DNA of 64,000 nucleotides from Steroidobacteraceae bacterium. Lineage in GTDB: Bacteria > Pseudomonadota > Gammaproteobacteria > Steroidobacterales > Steroidobacteraceae. Each line of letters starts with the position of its first letter. The first letter of the stretch is position 1. The stretch covers positions 1-64,000 of the forward strand of contig JABAQU010000015.1 in assembly GCA_019187185.1 (NCBI GenBank), read 5' to 3'. The position numbers and the translations under genes are program-made. Under the pieces are notes generated by a model. That model was given only the letters and a program-made list of their open reading frames with translations, did no database searches and was not told where the DNA came from. Below, piece by piece: positions 34,380 through 43,380 of this stretch.

Positions 34380-35359
34380 CGCTGCAGCCCGCGGACAAGG
34401 CGATGGCCGAAGCGGTGCGACGTGGCGAGCGGCGCGCCATCGCCAAGGCGATCACGCTGCTCGAATCGACCCATCCCGACGACCGGCCGCGCGCCGATGC
34501 GCTGCTCAATGCGCTGCTGTCCTCGACCGGGCAATCGCTGAGGATCGGCATCTCCGGCGTGCCGGGCGTCGGCAAGTCGACGTTCATAGAGGTGCTCGGC
34601 CTCAGGTGGCTCGAGCGTGGCCATCGTGTCGCGGTGCTCGCGATCGACCCGTCATCGACGCTGTCGGGCGGATCGATCCTCGGTGACAAGACGCGGATGG
34701 AACGCCTGTCGGCGCACCCGGGTGCGTTCATCCGGCCGAGCCCGTCGAGTGGCACTCTGGGTGGCGTTGCCGAGAAGACGCGCGAAGCGATGCTCGTGTG
34801 CGAGGCAGCGGGCTTCGACGTCGTGATCGTGGAAACCGTGGGTGTCGGACAGAGCGAGACCACGGTGGCCGGGATGACCGACCTGTTCGTGCTGCTGCAG
34901 CTGCCGAACGCCGGCGACGACCTGCAGGCGATCAAGCGGGGCGTCATGGAAGTGGCCGACATGATCGTCGTCAACAAGGCAGACCTCGACACTGCCGCCG
35001 CCACGCGCGCCCGTGCGACGATCGCCGGCGCCCTGCGTGCGTTTTCGCGTCACGGCCGCGGCGAGCCGCCGCCACCGGTGCTGCAGCTGAGTGCGCTGAA
35101 GGGCGAGGGCGTCGCCGAGTTCCTGGACGAAGTCGAGCGGATGGCCGCGACGCGGCGCGCGAGTGGTGCGTTCGAGCAGCGCCGGCGCGACCAGTCGCTG
35201 TCCTGGATGTGGGATCACGTCCGTGCGCGCCTGCTCGCGGAGTTTCGCGCCCATCCGCAGGTACAGGCCGCGTTGCCTGCGGCCCTGAAGGACGTCAGCG
35301 AGGGTCGCGTCGCCGCGTCCGTCGCGGCGCGCGCACTCCTCGACCTGTTCGAGCGTTGA
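34376..35359 (+). CDS. meaB: MeaB/ArgK-type G-protein chaperone for methylmalonyl-CoA mutase
   Basis: A 327-aa GTPase starting at a GTG that overlaps the mutase stop. Walker [10 protein letters not shown] at residues 61-69, D-x-x-G-type switch region ETVGVGQSE, and NKAD specificity loop are visible; [11 protein letters not shown] and the C-terminal helical dimerisation arm match MeaB. It loads and protects the mutase cofactor. Tight coupling to the mutase gene and following epimerase-like gene makes a complete methylmalonyl-CoA unit. Confidence 0.93.
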   Translation: MTLQPADKAMAEAVRRGERRAIAKAITLLESTHPDDRPRADALLNALLSSTGQSLRIGISGVPGVGKSTFIEVLGLRWLERGHRVAVLAIDPSSTLSGGSILGDKTRMERLSAHPGAFIRPSPSSGTLGGVAEKTREAMLVCEAAGFDVVIVETVGVGQSETTVAGMTDLFVLLQLPNAGDDLQAIKRGVMEVADMIVVNKADLDTAAATRARATIAGALRAFSRHGRGEPPPPVLQLSALKGEGVAEFLDEVERMAATRRASGAFEQRRRDQSLSWMWDHVRARLLAEFRAHPQVQAALPAALKDVSEGRVAASVAARALLDLFER

Positions 35360-35389
35360 GCGCAAGGAAAAACGAGTTCGGGAGTTCGC

Positions 35390-35866
35390 ATGAGCCACGC
35401 AGTGGAAAGACCGTTTCGCATCCTCGGGATCCAGCAGGTCGCGATCGGCGGGCGGGACAAGGGGCGCCTGCGCGCGCTGTGGGTGGATCTGTTCGGCCTC
35501 GAGGTGACGGGCTCGTTCCGTTCCGAGCGCGAGAATGTCGACGAACTCATCTGCAGCCTCGGTGCGGGACCCTCACGCGTGGAAGTCGACCTGATGGAGC
35601 CGCTCGATCCGGATGCGAAGCCCGCGGTGCACGCGACGCCGCTGAATCACATCGGCCTGTGGGTCGATGATCTGCCGAAGGCGGTGGCCTGGCTGACCGC
35701 GCAGGGCCTGCGTTTTGCGCCGGGCGGCATCCGCCGCGGAGCAGCGGGCCACGACATCTGCTTCGTGCACCCGAAGGGCAATGATCAGTTTCCGCTCGGT
35801 GGCGAAGGCGTGCTGATCGAACTGGTGCAGGCGCCGCCCGAGGTCATTGCGGCGCACGCGCGCTGA
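35390..35866 (+). CDS. VOC-superfamily protein, methylmalonyl-CoA epimerase-like
   Basis: A 158-aa vicinal-oxygen-chelate protein with two beta-alpha-beta modules: [28 protein letters not shown] and [15 protein letters not shown]. The second-half metal ligands, His in LNHIG and Glu in LIELVQ, are present; the usual first His (IDHVAIAV) is replaced by Gln in IQQVAIGG. Position 30 bp after meaB suggests methylmalonyl-CoA epimerase, but the changed ligand means a related VOC reaction is possible. Confidence 0.65.
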   Translation: MSHAVERPFRILGIQQVAIGGRDKGRLRALWVDLFGLEVTGSFRSERENVDELICSLGAGPSRVEVDLMEPLDPDAKPAVHATPLNHIGLWVDDLPKAVAWLTAQGLRFAPGGIRRGAAGHDICFVHPKGNDQFPLGGEGVLIELVQAPPEVIAAHAR

Positions 35867-35895
35867 CGACGCTCGGCGCAAGGAGGAGTTTCCCT

Positions 35896-37023
35896 GTGGG
35901 ACCACTGACGGGATTGCGGGTCATCGAGGTTGCCGGCATCGGGCCGGGGCCCTATTGCGGCATGATGCTGGCCGACATGGGCGCCGACGTGCTGACCATC
36001 GAGCGCAGCCCCGGTACCCATGTGGCCGCTGCGGATCCCCTGCAGCGCAGTCGCACGCGCCTCACGCTCGACCTCAAGAGCCCGGAGGGCATCGCAGCCC
36101 TGCTCGAGCTCGTCGAACGCGCCGACGTGCTGTTCGAAGGCTATCGCCCGGGCGTCGCCGAACGCCTCGGCTTCGGCCCCGACGCATGTCTCGCGCGCAA
36201 TGCGCGGCTCGTCTATGGACGTGTCACCGGGTGGGGCCAGGACGGTCCGCTGGCGTCGGCTGCGGGGCACGACATCAACTACATCGCGCTGTCCGGGGCG
36301 CTGCACGCCATTGGGTCGCGCGGCAGCAAGCCGGTCGTGCCGCTCAATCTTGTCGGCGACTTCGGCGGCGGCGGCATGCTGCTCGCCTTCGGCATTGTCT
36401 GCGCGCTGCTCGAGGCACGGCGCTCGGGCAAGGGACAGGTCGTGGACGCGGCCATGGTCGATGGCGCGATATCGCTCATGGCGATGTTCATCGGTATGCA
36501 GCACCAGGGATTTCCGAGCGACGAGGTGGGTGGGCACTTCCTAGCCGGCGCGGCGCATTACTACGACACGTACGAGACGCGCGACGGCAAGTTCATTGCG
36601 ATCGGCGCCCTCGAGCCGCAGTTCTATGCCACGCTCATCGAGAAGGCGGGCCTCGACGCCTCCGTGTTCGCGGACGCCGGCATGATGTCGCGCAAGGGAC
36701 TCGATCCACAGGTGTGGAGAACCCTGAAGGGCAAACTGGCCGAGGTATTCCGCCAGCGCACGCGTGCGGAGTGGTGTGAAGCGCTCGAAGGCAGCGATGC
36801 CTGCTTTGCGCCGGTGCTCTCGCTGTCGGAAGCGCCGGCACACGCCCACAACCTCGCTCGCGGCGCCTTTGTCGAAGTCGGCGGCCGGATGCAGAACGCG
36901 CCGGCGCCACGCTTCAGTCGCACACAGCCCGCGTGCCCGCAACCGCCGGCACAGACTTGCCAGGACCTGAAGTCGGTGTTGTCGCGATGGAGTCGAGCCG
37001 ATGCAGAGTCCGACGATGAATGA
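35896..37023 (+). CDS. Alpha-methylacyl-CoA racemase (CaiB/BaiF family)
   Basis: A 375-aa family III CoA-transferase fold protein starting at a GTG with GGAGGAG just ahead. It carries the racemase residues rather than those of a transferase: H125 in GHDINY, D155 in VGDFGGG and E240 in ALEPQFY, each one position from the H126, D156 and E241 of the M. tuberculosis racemase MCR. It interconverts (R)- and (S)-2-methylacyl-CoA, a step required before beta-oxidation of steroid or isoprenoid side chains. It overlaps the following nitronate monooxygenase gene by 23 bp. Confidence 0.9.
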   Translation: MGPLTGLRVIEVAGIGPGPYCGMMLADMGADVLTIERSPGTHVAAADPLQRSRTRLTLDLKSPEGIAALLELVERADVLFEGYRPGVAERLGFGPDACLARNARLVYGRVTGWGQDGPLASAAGHDINYIALSGALHAIGSRGSKPVVPLNLVGDFGGGGMLLAFGIVCALLEARRSGKGQVVDAAMVDGAISLMAMFIGMQHQGFPSDEVGGHFLAGAAHYYDTYETRDGKFIAIGALEPQFYATLIEKAGLDASVFADAGMMSRKGLDPQVWRTLKGKLAEVFRQRTRAEWCEALEGSDACFAPVLSLSEAPAHAHNLARGAFVEVGGRMQNAPAPRFSRTQPACPQPPAQTCQDLKSVLSRWSRADAESDDE

Positions 37024-38038
37024 AGCAGCGACCCCGTGGCTGGCGCGCGCGATGCCGCGGGAACTCCACGACCGCCTGGCGCTGCCTGTGATAGGCGCGC
37101 CGATGTTCATAGCGAGCTACCCGGAACTCGTCCTCGCGCAGTGCCGTGCGGGCGTCGTCGGCTGCTTCCCTGCTCTCAACGCGCGCTCGCCCGAGGTGCT
37201 GGACGAATGGCTGACGCGCCTGACGCGCGAGCTCGCGCCGGGTACCAATCTGCAGGCTGCGCCGTTCGGCGTCAATCTGATCCTGCACAAGGGCAATCCG
37301 CGCCAGAGCGAAGATCTCGCGCTGGTCGTGCGGCACAAGGTGCCGCTGGTCGTCACCTCCGTCGGCGACCCGACGCCGGTCGTCGAGCACGTCCATGCCT
37401 ATGGTGGCATCGTCTGGCACGACGTGCTCGGCATGAAGCATGCGCGCAAGGCCGCGGCCGCGGGTGTCGACGGCCTGATACTCGTGTGTGCGGGCGCGGG
37501 CGGGCATGGCGGCACGCTGTCGCCGTTCGCGTTCCTGCCTGAAGTGCGCAGCTTCTGGGACAGGACGATCGTGCTCGGCGGCGCGATTTCGTCGGGCCGC
37601 TCGATCCGCGCAGCGCAGGTGCTCGGCGCGGACCTGGTCTATATGGGTACCCGGTTCCTGGCGACCCGCGAAGCGCACGTCAGCGATGCGCACAAGCAAA
37701 TGATCGTGGATTCGACGGCCGCCGAGATCGTCTATTCGCCGGCCTTCACCGGCATCTCCGCGAACTATCTCGCCCGGAGCCTGGTCGCCTGCGGGCTCGA
37801 TCCGCAGAACATCGTCTGGCAGTCGGACGGCGAAGCGTTCGACCGGCATCCCGAGCACGATCGGCCGAAGGCGTGGAAGGACATCTGGTCAGCCGGCCAG
37901 GGCGTCGGCTCGATCGCCGACGTGCCGACGGTGGCGGAACTCGTGGCACGGCTGCGCCGCGAGTACCAGGAGGCCTGCGGGGATGACCGTCAGGACAACA
38001 CGCCGCCGTCGACCTGCAGGATCACGCCGGAGCTGTAG
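37001..38038 (+). CDS. Nitronate monooxygenase-like FMN protein
   Basis: A 345-aa NMO-type TIM-barrel flavoprotein: LPVIGAPMF at the N-terminus, AGVVGCFPALN, APFGVNLI, CAGAGGHGGTLSPFAF with the phosphate-binding glycines, and YMGTRFLAT. The substrate of such family members in catabolic clusters is often not a nitronate and remains unknown. ATG 37,001 has GGAG 8 nt upstream; a second ATG at 37,016 is weaker. The last 49 bp overlap the 3' end of the convergent SDR gene, an overlap not required for the NMO core and suggesting a C-terminal extension. Confidence 0.78.
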   Translation: MQSPTMNEAATPWLARAMPRELHDRLALPVIGAPMFIASYPELVLAQCRAGVVGCFPALNARSPEVLDEWLTRLTRELAPGTNLQAAPFGVNLILHKGNPRQSEDLALVVRHKVPLVVTSVGDPTPVVEHVHAYGGIVWHDVLGMKHARKAAAAGVDGLILVCAGAGGHGGTLSPFAFLPEVRSFWDRTIVLGGAISSGRSIRAAQVLGADLVYMGTRFLATREAHVSDAHKQMIVDSTAAEIVYSPAFTGISANYLARSLVACGLDPQNIVWQSDGEAFDRHPEHDRPKAWKDIWSAGQGVGSIADVPTVAELVARLRREYQEACGDDRQDNTPPSTCRITPEL

Positions 38039-38757
38039 CTCGACGCATCGCTCGCGAGGAACAGCGCGGTTCTCGCGACCTCTTCCGGAAAGCCGACACG
38101 CTTGAGCGGATTCACCTTCATCATGTCTGCAAGACGCTCCGGGTCGTTCAGCGTGTGATCGCCCATGGCGGTCTTGATCACGCCGCAGGAAATGGCATTG
38201 ACGCGCACGCCCTTCGGGCCGAGCTCGCGCGCAAAGCAGCGCGTGACCATGTTCAGGCCGGCCTTGGACACGCAATAGGCACCGATCTCCGGTTGTGCCA
38301 TCAGGGCCGACGTGGTGCTGATGTTGACGATCGAGCCGCCGCCGCGTGCGGCCATCTGCTTGCCGAGTGCGGCCGAGAGAAAAAACGGGCCCTTCAGGTT
38401 CACGTCCATGATCTTGTCCCACAACGCCTCGGTCGTATCGACGAGGGCATGGTCGTGCGGCGGGCTGATGCCGGCATTGTTGACGAGGATATCCACGTGC
38501 AGGGACCGGGCCGCCAGCTGCTGCAGCAGTGCGTGGATTTCCTGCTGTCTGCCCATGTGCGCGGCGATGGCGTGTGCCTTGCCGCCCCTCGCACGGATCT
38601 CCGTTGCCGCTTCGTCGAGCGACTCCTGCTTGCGCGAGCACAGGACGACTTCGGCGCCGTGCCCGGCGAAGAGGTCGGCGATGGCGCGGCCGATGCCGCG
38701 CGAGGCGCCGGTGATCAGGGCGGTCTTGCCGGCGAGCGAGAGGATGTCGGTGGTCAT
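37990..38757 (-). CDS. Short-chain dehydrogenase/reductase
   Basis: A 255-aa classical SDR: cofactor motif TGASRGIG, NNAG at about residue 90, catalytic serine in NISTTSAL, YCVSK active-site Tyr/Lys and VDGG near the C-terminus. The frame is open upstream; the ATG at 38,757 fits the family start. It lies 20 bp downstream of the fused aldehyde/alcohol dehydrogenase on the same strand, so probably one transcript. Substrate is likely a 3-hydroxyacyl-CoA or alcohol. Its 3' end overlaps the NMO gene on the other strand. Confidence 0.87.
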   Translation of the reverse strand: MTTDILSLAGKTALITGASRGIGRAIADLFAGHGAEVVLCSRKQESLDEAATEIRARGGKAHAIAAHMGRQQEIHALLQQLAARSLHVDILVNNAGISPPHDHALVDTTEALWDKIMDVNLKGPFFLSAALGKQMAARGGGSIVNISTTSALMAQPEIGAYCVSKAGLNMVTRCFARELGPKGVRVNAISCGVIKTAMGDHTLNDPERLADMMKVNPLKRVGFPEEVARTALFLASDASSYSSGVILQVDGGVLS

Positions 38758-38776
38758 GAGTGCCTCGTGAATTCCG

Positions 38777-41443
38777 TCAGATCGTTGCCATGACGAGTTC
38801 CGCGACCGCATTCGGATCCGTGACAGGGCGCGGGTTCGTGCTGCCGTTGAGGTCACTCATGGTCCCGGCAATGATGTCGGGCAGACGCGCTTGCGCCTGC
38901 TCGCCCGTGAGGCCGAGGTCGCCGAGCCGCATGGGTGCGCCGATGCCCTTCATCAGTGCCGACACGGCATCCACCGCCGCGTCCGCCGCCTGCAGGTCGG
39001 TCAGCCCGCGCGTGTCCACTCCGAGGGCCTGCGCCACCCGCGCGAGCGGCGCGGTGGCGTGCGCGCGGTTGAAATTCATCGCCGGCAGCAACCCGATGCC
39101 GCAGCCGGTGCCATGGTGCACGCCGAACAGCGTGCCCACGGTATGCGCAAAGGCATGGGCGATCCCGAGGCCGGGACCGAGCGTGATGCCCGCGAGCAGC
39201 GACGCGACCAGCATGCCCTGGCGTGCCTCGAGGTCCCGGCCGTCGGCGAGGACACGCGGCAGATGCTGCGCGATCATGCGGACCGACTGCAATCCGGTGG
39301 CCGTCGTGATCGGGTTGGCGCCCGGCGTGGCGAGTCCCTCGATCGCATGCGTGAGCGCGTCGAGCCCGGTGCCGATCGAGATCGACCTCGGCAGCCCCGT
39401 GGTGAGCGTCGCATCGAGGATGGCGACCTTCGGGATCAGGTGGAAGTCCGCGACAAAGAACTTGCGGTGCAGTTCGGCATTGGTGATCACGGCGCCGAGG
39501 GTCACTTCGCTGCCCGTGCCGTGCGTCGTCGGGATGGCGACATGCGGCAGCAGCGGCCCCTCGAGCCGCATCAGGCCCATGTTCTCGATGGCCGAGCCGC
39601 CATTGCTCAGCGCCACGAGCGCGAGCTTCGCCGTGTCGATCGAACTGCCGCCCCCGAGGCTCACGATCGCATCGGCGCCGGCCGCCCTGCAGCAGGCGAG
39701 CGCGGCATCGACGCATTCATAGGTCGGGTCGGCGACGACCCCGTCGAATACGCCGACGATGCGGCTGCCACCGGCACGCCGCACTTCGTCGACGATGCCG
39801 GCGGCCTTGAGGCCAGGGTCCGTGACGATGACGGCGCGCCGCGCCCCGAGCAGCCTCAGCTCGTTCTCGAGTCCCGCGATCGACCCGGGGCCGCAGACCA
39901 CCTTTGTCGGCTGGCAGAAGGCGAATGACGGATTCGGCGGATAGCTGAGCAGCGACTTGAACGTGGCACGGTTGGCAGTGGCCTCGTTCGAGGTATAGAT
40001 GACTTTCGATTGCGTATACGACTTCAGGCCCTCGTCGCCGAATTCGCGGCCGATGCCGCTCGACTTGTAGCCGCCGAACGGCGCGAAGTCGGAGAGCACG
40101 GCGACGTCGTTGATCCACATCGTGCCGGTCTGTATGCGGTTGGCGATGTTCCGCGCGCGCAGCGGATCGCGCGACCACACGGCGCCCGCGAGGCCGTAGT
40201 CGCTGTCATTGGCGATGGCCACCGCCTCGTCGTCGGTATCGAAGGGCAGCACGACGAGCACGGGCCCGAGGATCTCCTCGCGCGCGATGCGCATGCCGTT
40301 GTCGACGTCCGCGAAGATCGTCGGCTCGAAATAGAAGCCGCCCTCGAACCCCGGCACCGTCAGGCGTTTGCCGCCGCACACGAGGCGCGCACCTTCCGCC
40401 TTGCCGATCCCGACGTAGTTCCTGACGGTCTCGAGCTGCCGCGCCGTCGCGAGCGGGCCGATCTTCGTGTCGGGCAGGAGCTGGTAGCCGACCTTGACGT
40501 CGCGGATGCGCCGCTCGAGGCGCTCGAGTACTTCCGCGTAGATGGGCCGTGCGACGAGCAGGCGCGAGGCCGAAATGCAGATCTGGCCGCAGTTGGCGAA
40601 ATTGCCGGCGATCGCACCGTCGACCGCGATGTCGATGTCCGCGTCGTCGCAGACGATGCTGGCCGACTTGCCGCCGAGTTCCAGCGAGACACGCTTCAGC
40701 GATTGCGCCGCGAGCGCCATGATGCGCTTGCCGACCTCGCTGCTGCCGGTCAGCGAGATCTTGTCGACGAGCGGGTGTACGCACAGCGACTCACCCACGG
40801 CGCCGCCGGGTCCGGTGACGACATTGAGCACGCCGCGCGGAATGCCTGCCTGATTGGCGAGTTCCGCGACAATCAGCGCCGACAGCGGCGTGGAGGAGGC
40901 GGGCTTGAGCACGACCGTGTTGCCGGTGACGAGGGCGTGCACGATCTTCCAGAGCGCCATCATGTAGGGCACGTTCCATGGGGCGATCGCCGCCACCACG
41001 CCGATCGGCTCGCGGCGGATCACGTTCGCTCCGTACGCGTAGACGCTGCCCGACACCGGGATTTCCTCTTCCCAGGCGAACTTGTGGGCGGCATACCAGG
41101 CGAGATTGCGGATCGAGTTGGCGGCCACCCACAATCCGCCGCCCACCCAGGCCGGCGTGCCACCCATGCTGCGGCTGTCGGCCAGCGCGATCCGGCCGCT
41201 GTGGGCTTCGATGAGATCGGCCCAGCGGATCAGGATGCGCGCGCGCTCCGCCGGCGCGAGTGCGCTCCACGCGCCGCCGTCGAACGCCGCGCGTGCCGCG
41301 CGCACGGCGAGGTCGACGTCGCGTTCATCGCCGCTCGGTACCTGCGCGAAGGCAGCGCCCGTGCCGGGATCGACGAGCGTCTGGCTGTTGCCGCCGATGG
41401 CATCGACGTGCTCGCCATCGATGAACATCCGGTACGCATCCAT
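38777..41443 (-). CDS. Fused aldehyde dehydrogenase - iron-type alcohol dehydrogenase
   Basis: One continuous 888-aa frame. Residues 1-490 are a classical NAD(P)-dependent, non-acylating aldehyde dehydrogenase: APWN (154-157), ELGGKS with E255, NCGQICISASR with C289. Residues about 505-888 are an iron-containing group III alcohol dehydrogenase: GGGSSIDTAK (597-606) and metal ligands D695, H699, H763, H777 in the usual spacing. This resembles AdhE in order, but AdhE has a CoA-acylating first domain. The chain could take an alcohol through its aldehyde to the acid. GAAGGAG lies 8 nt before the ATG at 41,443; an earlier in-frame GTG at 41,464 would place this site inside the gene. SDR follows after 20 bp. 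Confidence 0.9.
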   Translation of the reverse strand: MDAYRMFIDGEHVDAIGGNSQTLVDPGTGAAFAQVPSGDERDVDLAVRAARAAFDGGAWSALAPAERARILIRWADLIEAHSGRIALADSRSMGGTPAWVGGGLWVAANSIRNLAWYAAHKFAWEEEIPVSGSVYAYGANVIRREPIGVVAAIAPWNVPYMMALWKIVHALVTGNTVVLKPASSTPLSALIVAELANQAGIPRGVLNVVTGPGGAVGESLCVHPLVDKISLTGSSEVGKRIMALAAQSLKRVSLELGGKSASIVCDDADIDIAVDGAIAGNFANCGQICISASRLLVARPIYAEVLERLERRIRDVKVGYQLLPDTKIGPLATARQLETVRNYVGIGKAEGARLVCGGKRLTVPGFEGGFYFEPTIFADVDNGMRIAREEILGPVLVVLPFDTDDEAVAIANDSDYGLAGAVWSRDPLRARNIANRIQTGTMWINDVAVLSDFAPFGGYKSSGIGREFGDEGLKSYTQSKVIYTSNEATANRATFKSLLSYPPNPSFAFCQPTKVVCGPGSIAGLENELRLLGARRAVIVTDPGLKAAGIVDEVRRAGGSRIVGVFDGVVADPTYECVDAALACCRAAGADAIVSLGGGSSIDTAKLALVALSNGGSAIENMGLMRLEGPLLPHVAIPTTHGTGSEVTLGAVITNAELHRKFFVADFHLIPKVAILDATLTTGLPRSISIGTGLDALTHAIEGLATPGANPITTATGLQSVRMIAQHLPRVLADGRDLEARQGMLVASLLAGITLGPGLGIAHAFAHTVGTLFGVHHGTGCGIGLLPAMNFNRAHATAPLARVAQALGVDTRGLTDLQAADAAVDAVSALMKGIGAPMRLGDLGLTGEQAQARLPDIIAGTMSDLNGSTNPRPVTDPNAVAELVMATI

Positions 41444-41509
41444 GGGCCACGCTCCTTCGGTCACGGCTTCGGCGAAGGAGCGATGCTTCGTGCAACGGCG
41501 GAATGGAGC

Positions 41510-41527
41510 ATCGTCCGTAAGGACTAG
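41510..41527. promoter_or_regulatory. Copy of shared 18-bp palindrome, upstream of the aldehyde/alcohol dehydrogenase fusion
   Basis: ATCGTCCGTAAGGACTAG, with core GTCC-GTAA-GGAC, lies about 66 bp before the fused dehydrogenase start and just behind the regulator gene at 41,542. The core differs in the two central bases from the copies at 55,658 and 58,183. The position is compatible with an operator for the 41,443 to 37,990 unit. Confidence 0.55.
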
Positions 41528-41541
41528 CGGGCGGCGTCGCG

Positions 41542-42093
41542 TCAGTGCTGCTTTTTCTGCTGTTGCCGGCTGAAGGCCTCTTCCAGCATCCGGATCAGGC
41601 GCGCGGTCTCCCGGAAGTCGTCCATGATCGCGCGCCCCGACGCACCCATCTGCTCGATGGCCTGTGGTGCAAGGGTCAGGCTGCGCGCGCCTTGGCGGAC
41701 GAGCCAGCCGCGCTCCTCGAGTTCCTTGACCTTGCGGCGCACGGTTTCCCGCGGAATGCCTGTGGCCTCGCTGATCGACAACGCGTTGCAGGGTGCGATC
41801 CGCTGCGCCTGCAGACTGCGCATCGGCAGTTGCCAGCGCGGGGAGTCGGGCGCCTCTCGCAGGCTCAGCGCCTGCAATGCGCGCGACATGTTGTAGTGCG
41901 CGATCTCGCCGAACACGAGGAAGAGCGTCAGGTCACCATCGAACAGGCGATACGCGCGACGCAGGGTGCCGATCGTGAATCGGCTGACGAACGTGCTCAG
42001 CATCGTCTGATAGGTCATCGGGACGCTGACACGGGCGGCGAGGTCGCCGAGGCTGGGCGATGTCACGGGTCTTTGGGCGCGGCGGTCAGGCAC
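41542..42093 (-). CDS. Winged-helix transcriptional regulator
   Basis: About 183 aa from the GTG chosen at 42,093. C-terminal half contains a helix-turn-helix ALSISEATGIPRETVRRKVKELEERGWL with a wing VRQGARSLTLAP, typical of MarR/IclR-like regulators; the N-terminal half (YRLFDGDLTLFLVFGEIAHYN) is of an unnamed type. The start is uncertain: ATG 42,018 gives a shorter form and an in-frame ATG at 42,174 overlaps the thiolase gene. It is divergent from the thiolase and two inverted repeats lie between, so autoregulation and control of the FadA/FadB-like operon are plausible. Confidence 0.72.
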   Translation of the reverse strand: MPDRRAQRPVTSPSLGDLAARVSVPMTYQTMLSTFVSRFTIGTLRRAYRLFDGDLTLFLVFGEIAHYNMSRALQALSLREAPDSPRWQLPMRSLQAQRIAPCNALSISEATGIPRETVRRKVKELEERGWLVRQGARSLTLAPQAIEQMGASGRAIMDDFRETARLIRMLEEAFSRQQQKKQH

Positions 42094-42104
42094 GGGGATC
42101 AAAG

Positions 42105-42129
42105 TACCCAGAACGGGTATTTTGCGCAA
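42105..42129. promoter_or_regulatory. Adjacent inverted repeats between regulator and thiolase genes
   Basis: TACCC-AGAAC-GGGTA (42,105-42,119) is a 15-bp repeat with perfect 5-bp arms; three bases later TTGCGCAA (42,122-42,129) is an 8-bp perfect palindrome. They lie in the 71-bp gap between divergently read genes, a likely operator region for the winged-helix regulator. Confidence 0.45.
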
Positions 42130-42164
42130 TGGCCGGTGCGGCCCGGCGCTAACATCGCGGCACG

Positions 42165-43370
42165 ATGGAAGCATTCATCTTCGATCACGTGCGCACGCCG
42201 CGCGCCAGGGGCAAGGCCGACGGCAGCCTGCACGAAGTCACGTCGGTGTGGCTCGCGAGCCGCCCCCTCGTGGCGCTCGCCGAGCGCAACCACTTCGACA
42301 CGAACGCGGTGGAAGAGGTTGTCATGGGATGTGTCAACCCGGTGGGCGAGCAGGGCGGCAACATCGCGCGCATGGCCGCGCTGGCCGCCGACTGGGGCGA
42401 GGCCGTGCCGGGCATTTCGGTCGACCGCGCCTGTGGTTCGGGGCTCGAGGCCGTCGCGATCGCGGCGGGCAAGATCAAGTCCGGGCAGGCGGACCTCGCG
42501 GTTGGCGCGGGCGTCGAGAGCATGTCGCGCGTGCCGATGGGCAGCTCGGGCGGTGCGTGGGCGCAGGATCCGACGATGTCGGCGAAGACGCACTTCGTCA
42601 TGCAGGGCATCTCGGCCGACCTGCTCGCGAGCCTGCACGGCCAGACGCGCCGCGACCTCGATGCGTATGCGGCCGAGAGCCACTGCCGCGCGGCGCGCGC
42701 CTGGGGCGAGGGGCGCTTCGCGCGCTCGGTCGTGCCGGTCAAGGATTTCGTCGGCCTCACGCTGATCGAGCGCGACGAAACCGTTCGCCCCGACACCACG
42801 GTCGAGTCTCTGGCCGCGCTCAAGCCCGCCTTCACCGAGATGGGCCAGAAGTACGGCTACGACAGCGTGGCGCTGCAGCGCTACCCGCAGTTGCAGCGCA
42901 TCGAACACCTGCACCATGCCGGCAATTCGAGCGGCATCGTCGACGGCGCCGGGGCCGTGCTGCTCGGCAGCGCCACCGCGGCCGCCCGGCACGGTCTCAA
43001 GCCGCGGGCCCGGGTGCGTTCATTCGCGGCGGTCGGTTCGGAACCGACACTCATGCTCGATGGCCCGGCGGCGGCGGCGCGCCGCGCGCTCGAGCGCGCC
43101 GGCATGCAGCCGTCCGACATCGACCTGTGGGAGCTGAACGAGGCGTTCTCGACGGTCGTGCTCACGTTTATGTCGGTCATGAAGGTGCCGCACGAGCGCA
43201 TCAACGTGAACGGCGGTGCGATTGCGATGGGGCATCCGCTCGGGGCCACGGGCGCGATGATCGTGGGCACGGTGCTCGACGAACTCGAGCGCACGGGCAA
43301 GGGCACGGCCCTCGTGAGCCTGTGCGTGGCGGCAGGCATGGGTACGGCGATGGTGATCGAGCGTGTCTGA
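42165..43370 (+). CDS. fadA: Acetyl-CoA acyltransferase (3-ketoacyl-CoA thiolase)
   Basis: A 401-aa thiolase with all catalytic elements: nucleophile C90 in DRACGSGLEA, GNSSGIVDGAGA, histidine in AMGHPLGATG and the second cysteine in SLCVAAGMG. It releases acetyl- or propionyl-CoA from 3-ketoacyl-CoA. The order thiolase, then fused hydratase/dehydrogenase is the fadA-fadB type inverse of E. coli fadBA. The following gene starts 10 bp after its stop (a GTG inside the end is also possible). Substrate range unknown. Confidence 0.9.
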   Translation: MEAFIFDHVRTPRARGKADGSLHEVTSVWLASRPLVALAERNHFDTNAVEEVVMGCVNPVGEQGGNIARMAALAADWGEAVPGISVDRACGSGLEAVAIAAGKIKSGQADLAVGAGVESMSRVPMGSSGGAWAQDPTMSAKTHFVMQGISADLLASLHGQTRRDLDAYAAESHCRAARAWGEGRFARSVVPVKDFVGLTLIERDETVRPDTTVESLAALKPAFTEMGQKYGYDSVALQRYPQLQRIEHLHHAGNSSGIVDGAGAVLLGSATAAARHGLKPRARVRSFAAVGSEPTLMLDGPAAAARRALERAGMQPSDIDLWELNEAFSTVVLTFMSVMKVPHERINVNGGAIAMGHPLGATGAMIVGTVLDELERTGKGTALVSLCVAAGMGTAMVIERV

Positions 43371-43380
43371 GGCAGCGACG

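Noticed and set aside
38777-41443. Bifunctional AdhE (acetaldehyde-CoA/alcohol dehydrogenase)
   Set aside because: The first domain has the ELGGKS and GQ-x-C motifs of classical non-acylating ALDH, not the CoA-acylating type; hence reported as a different fusion.
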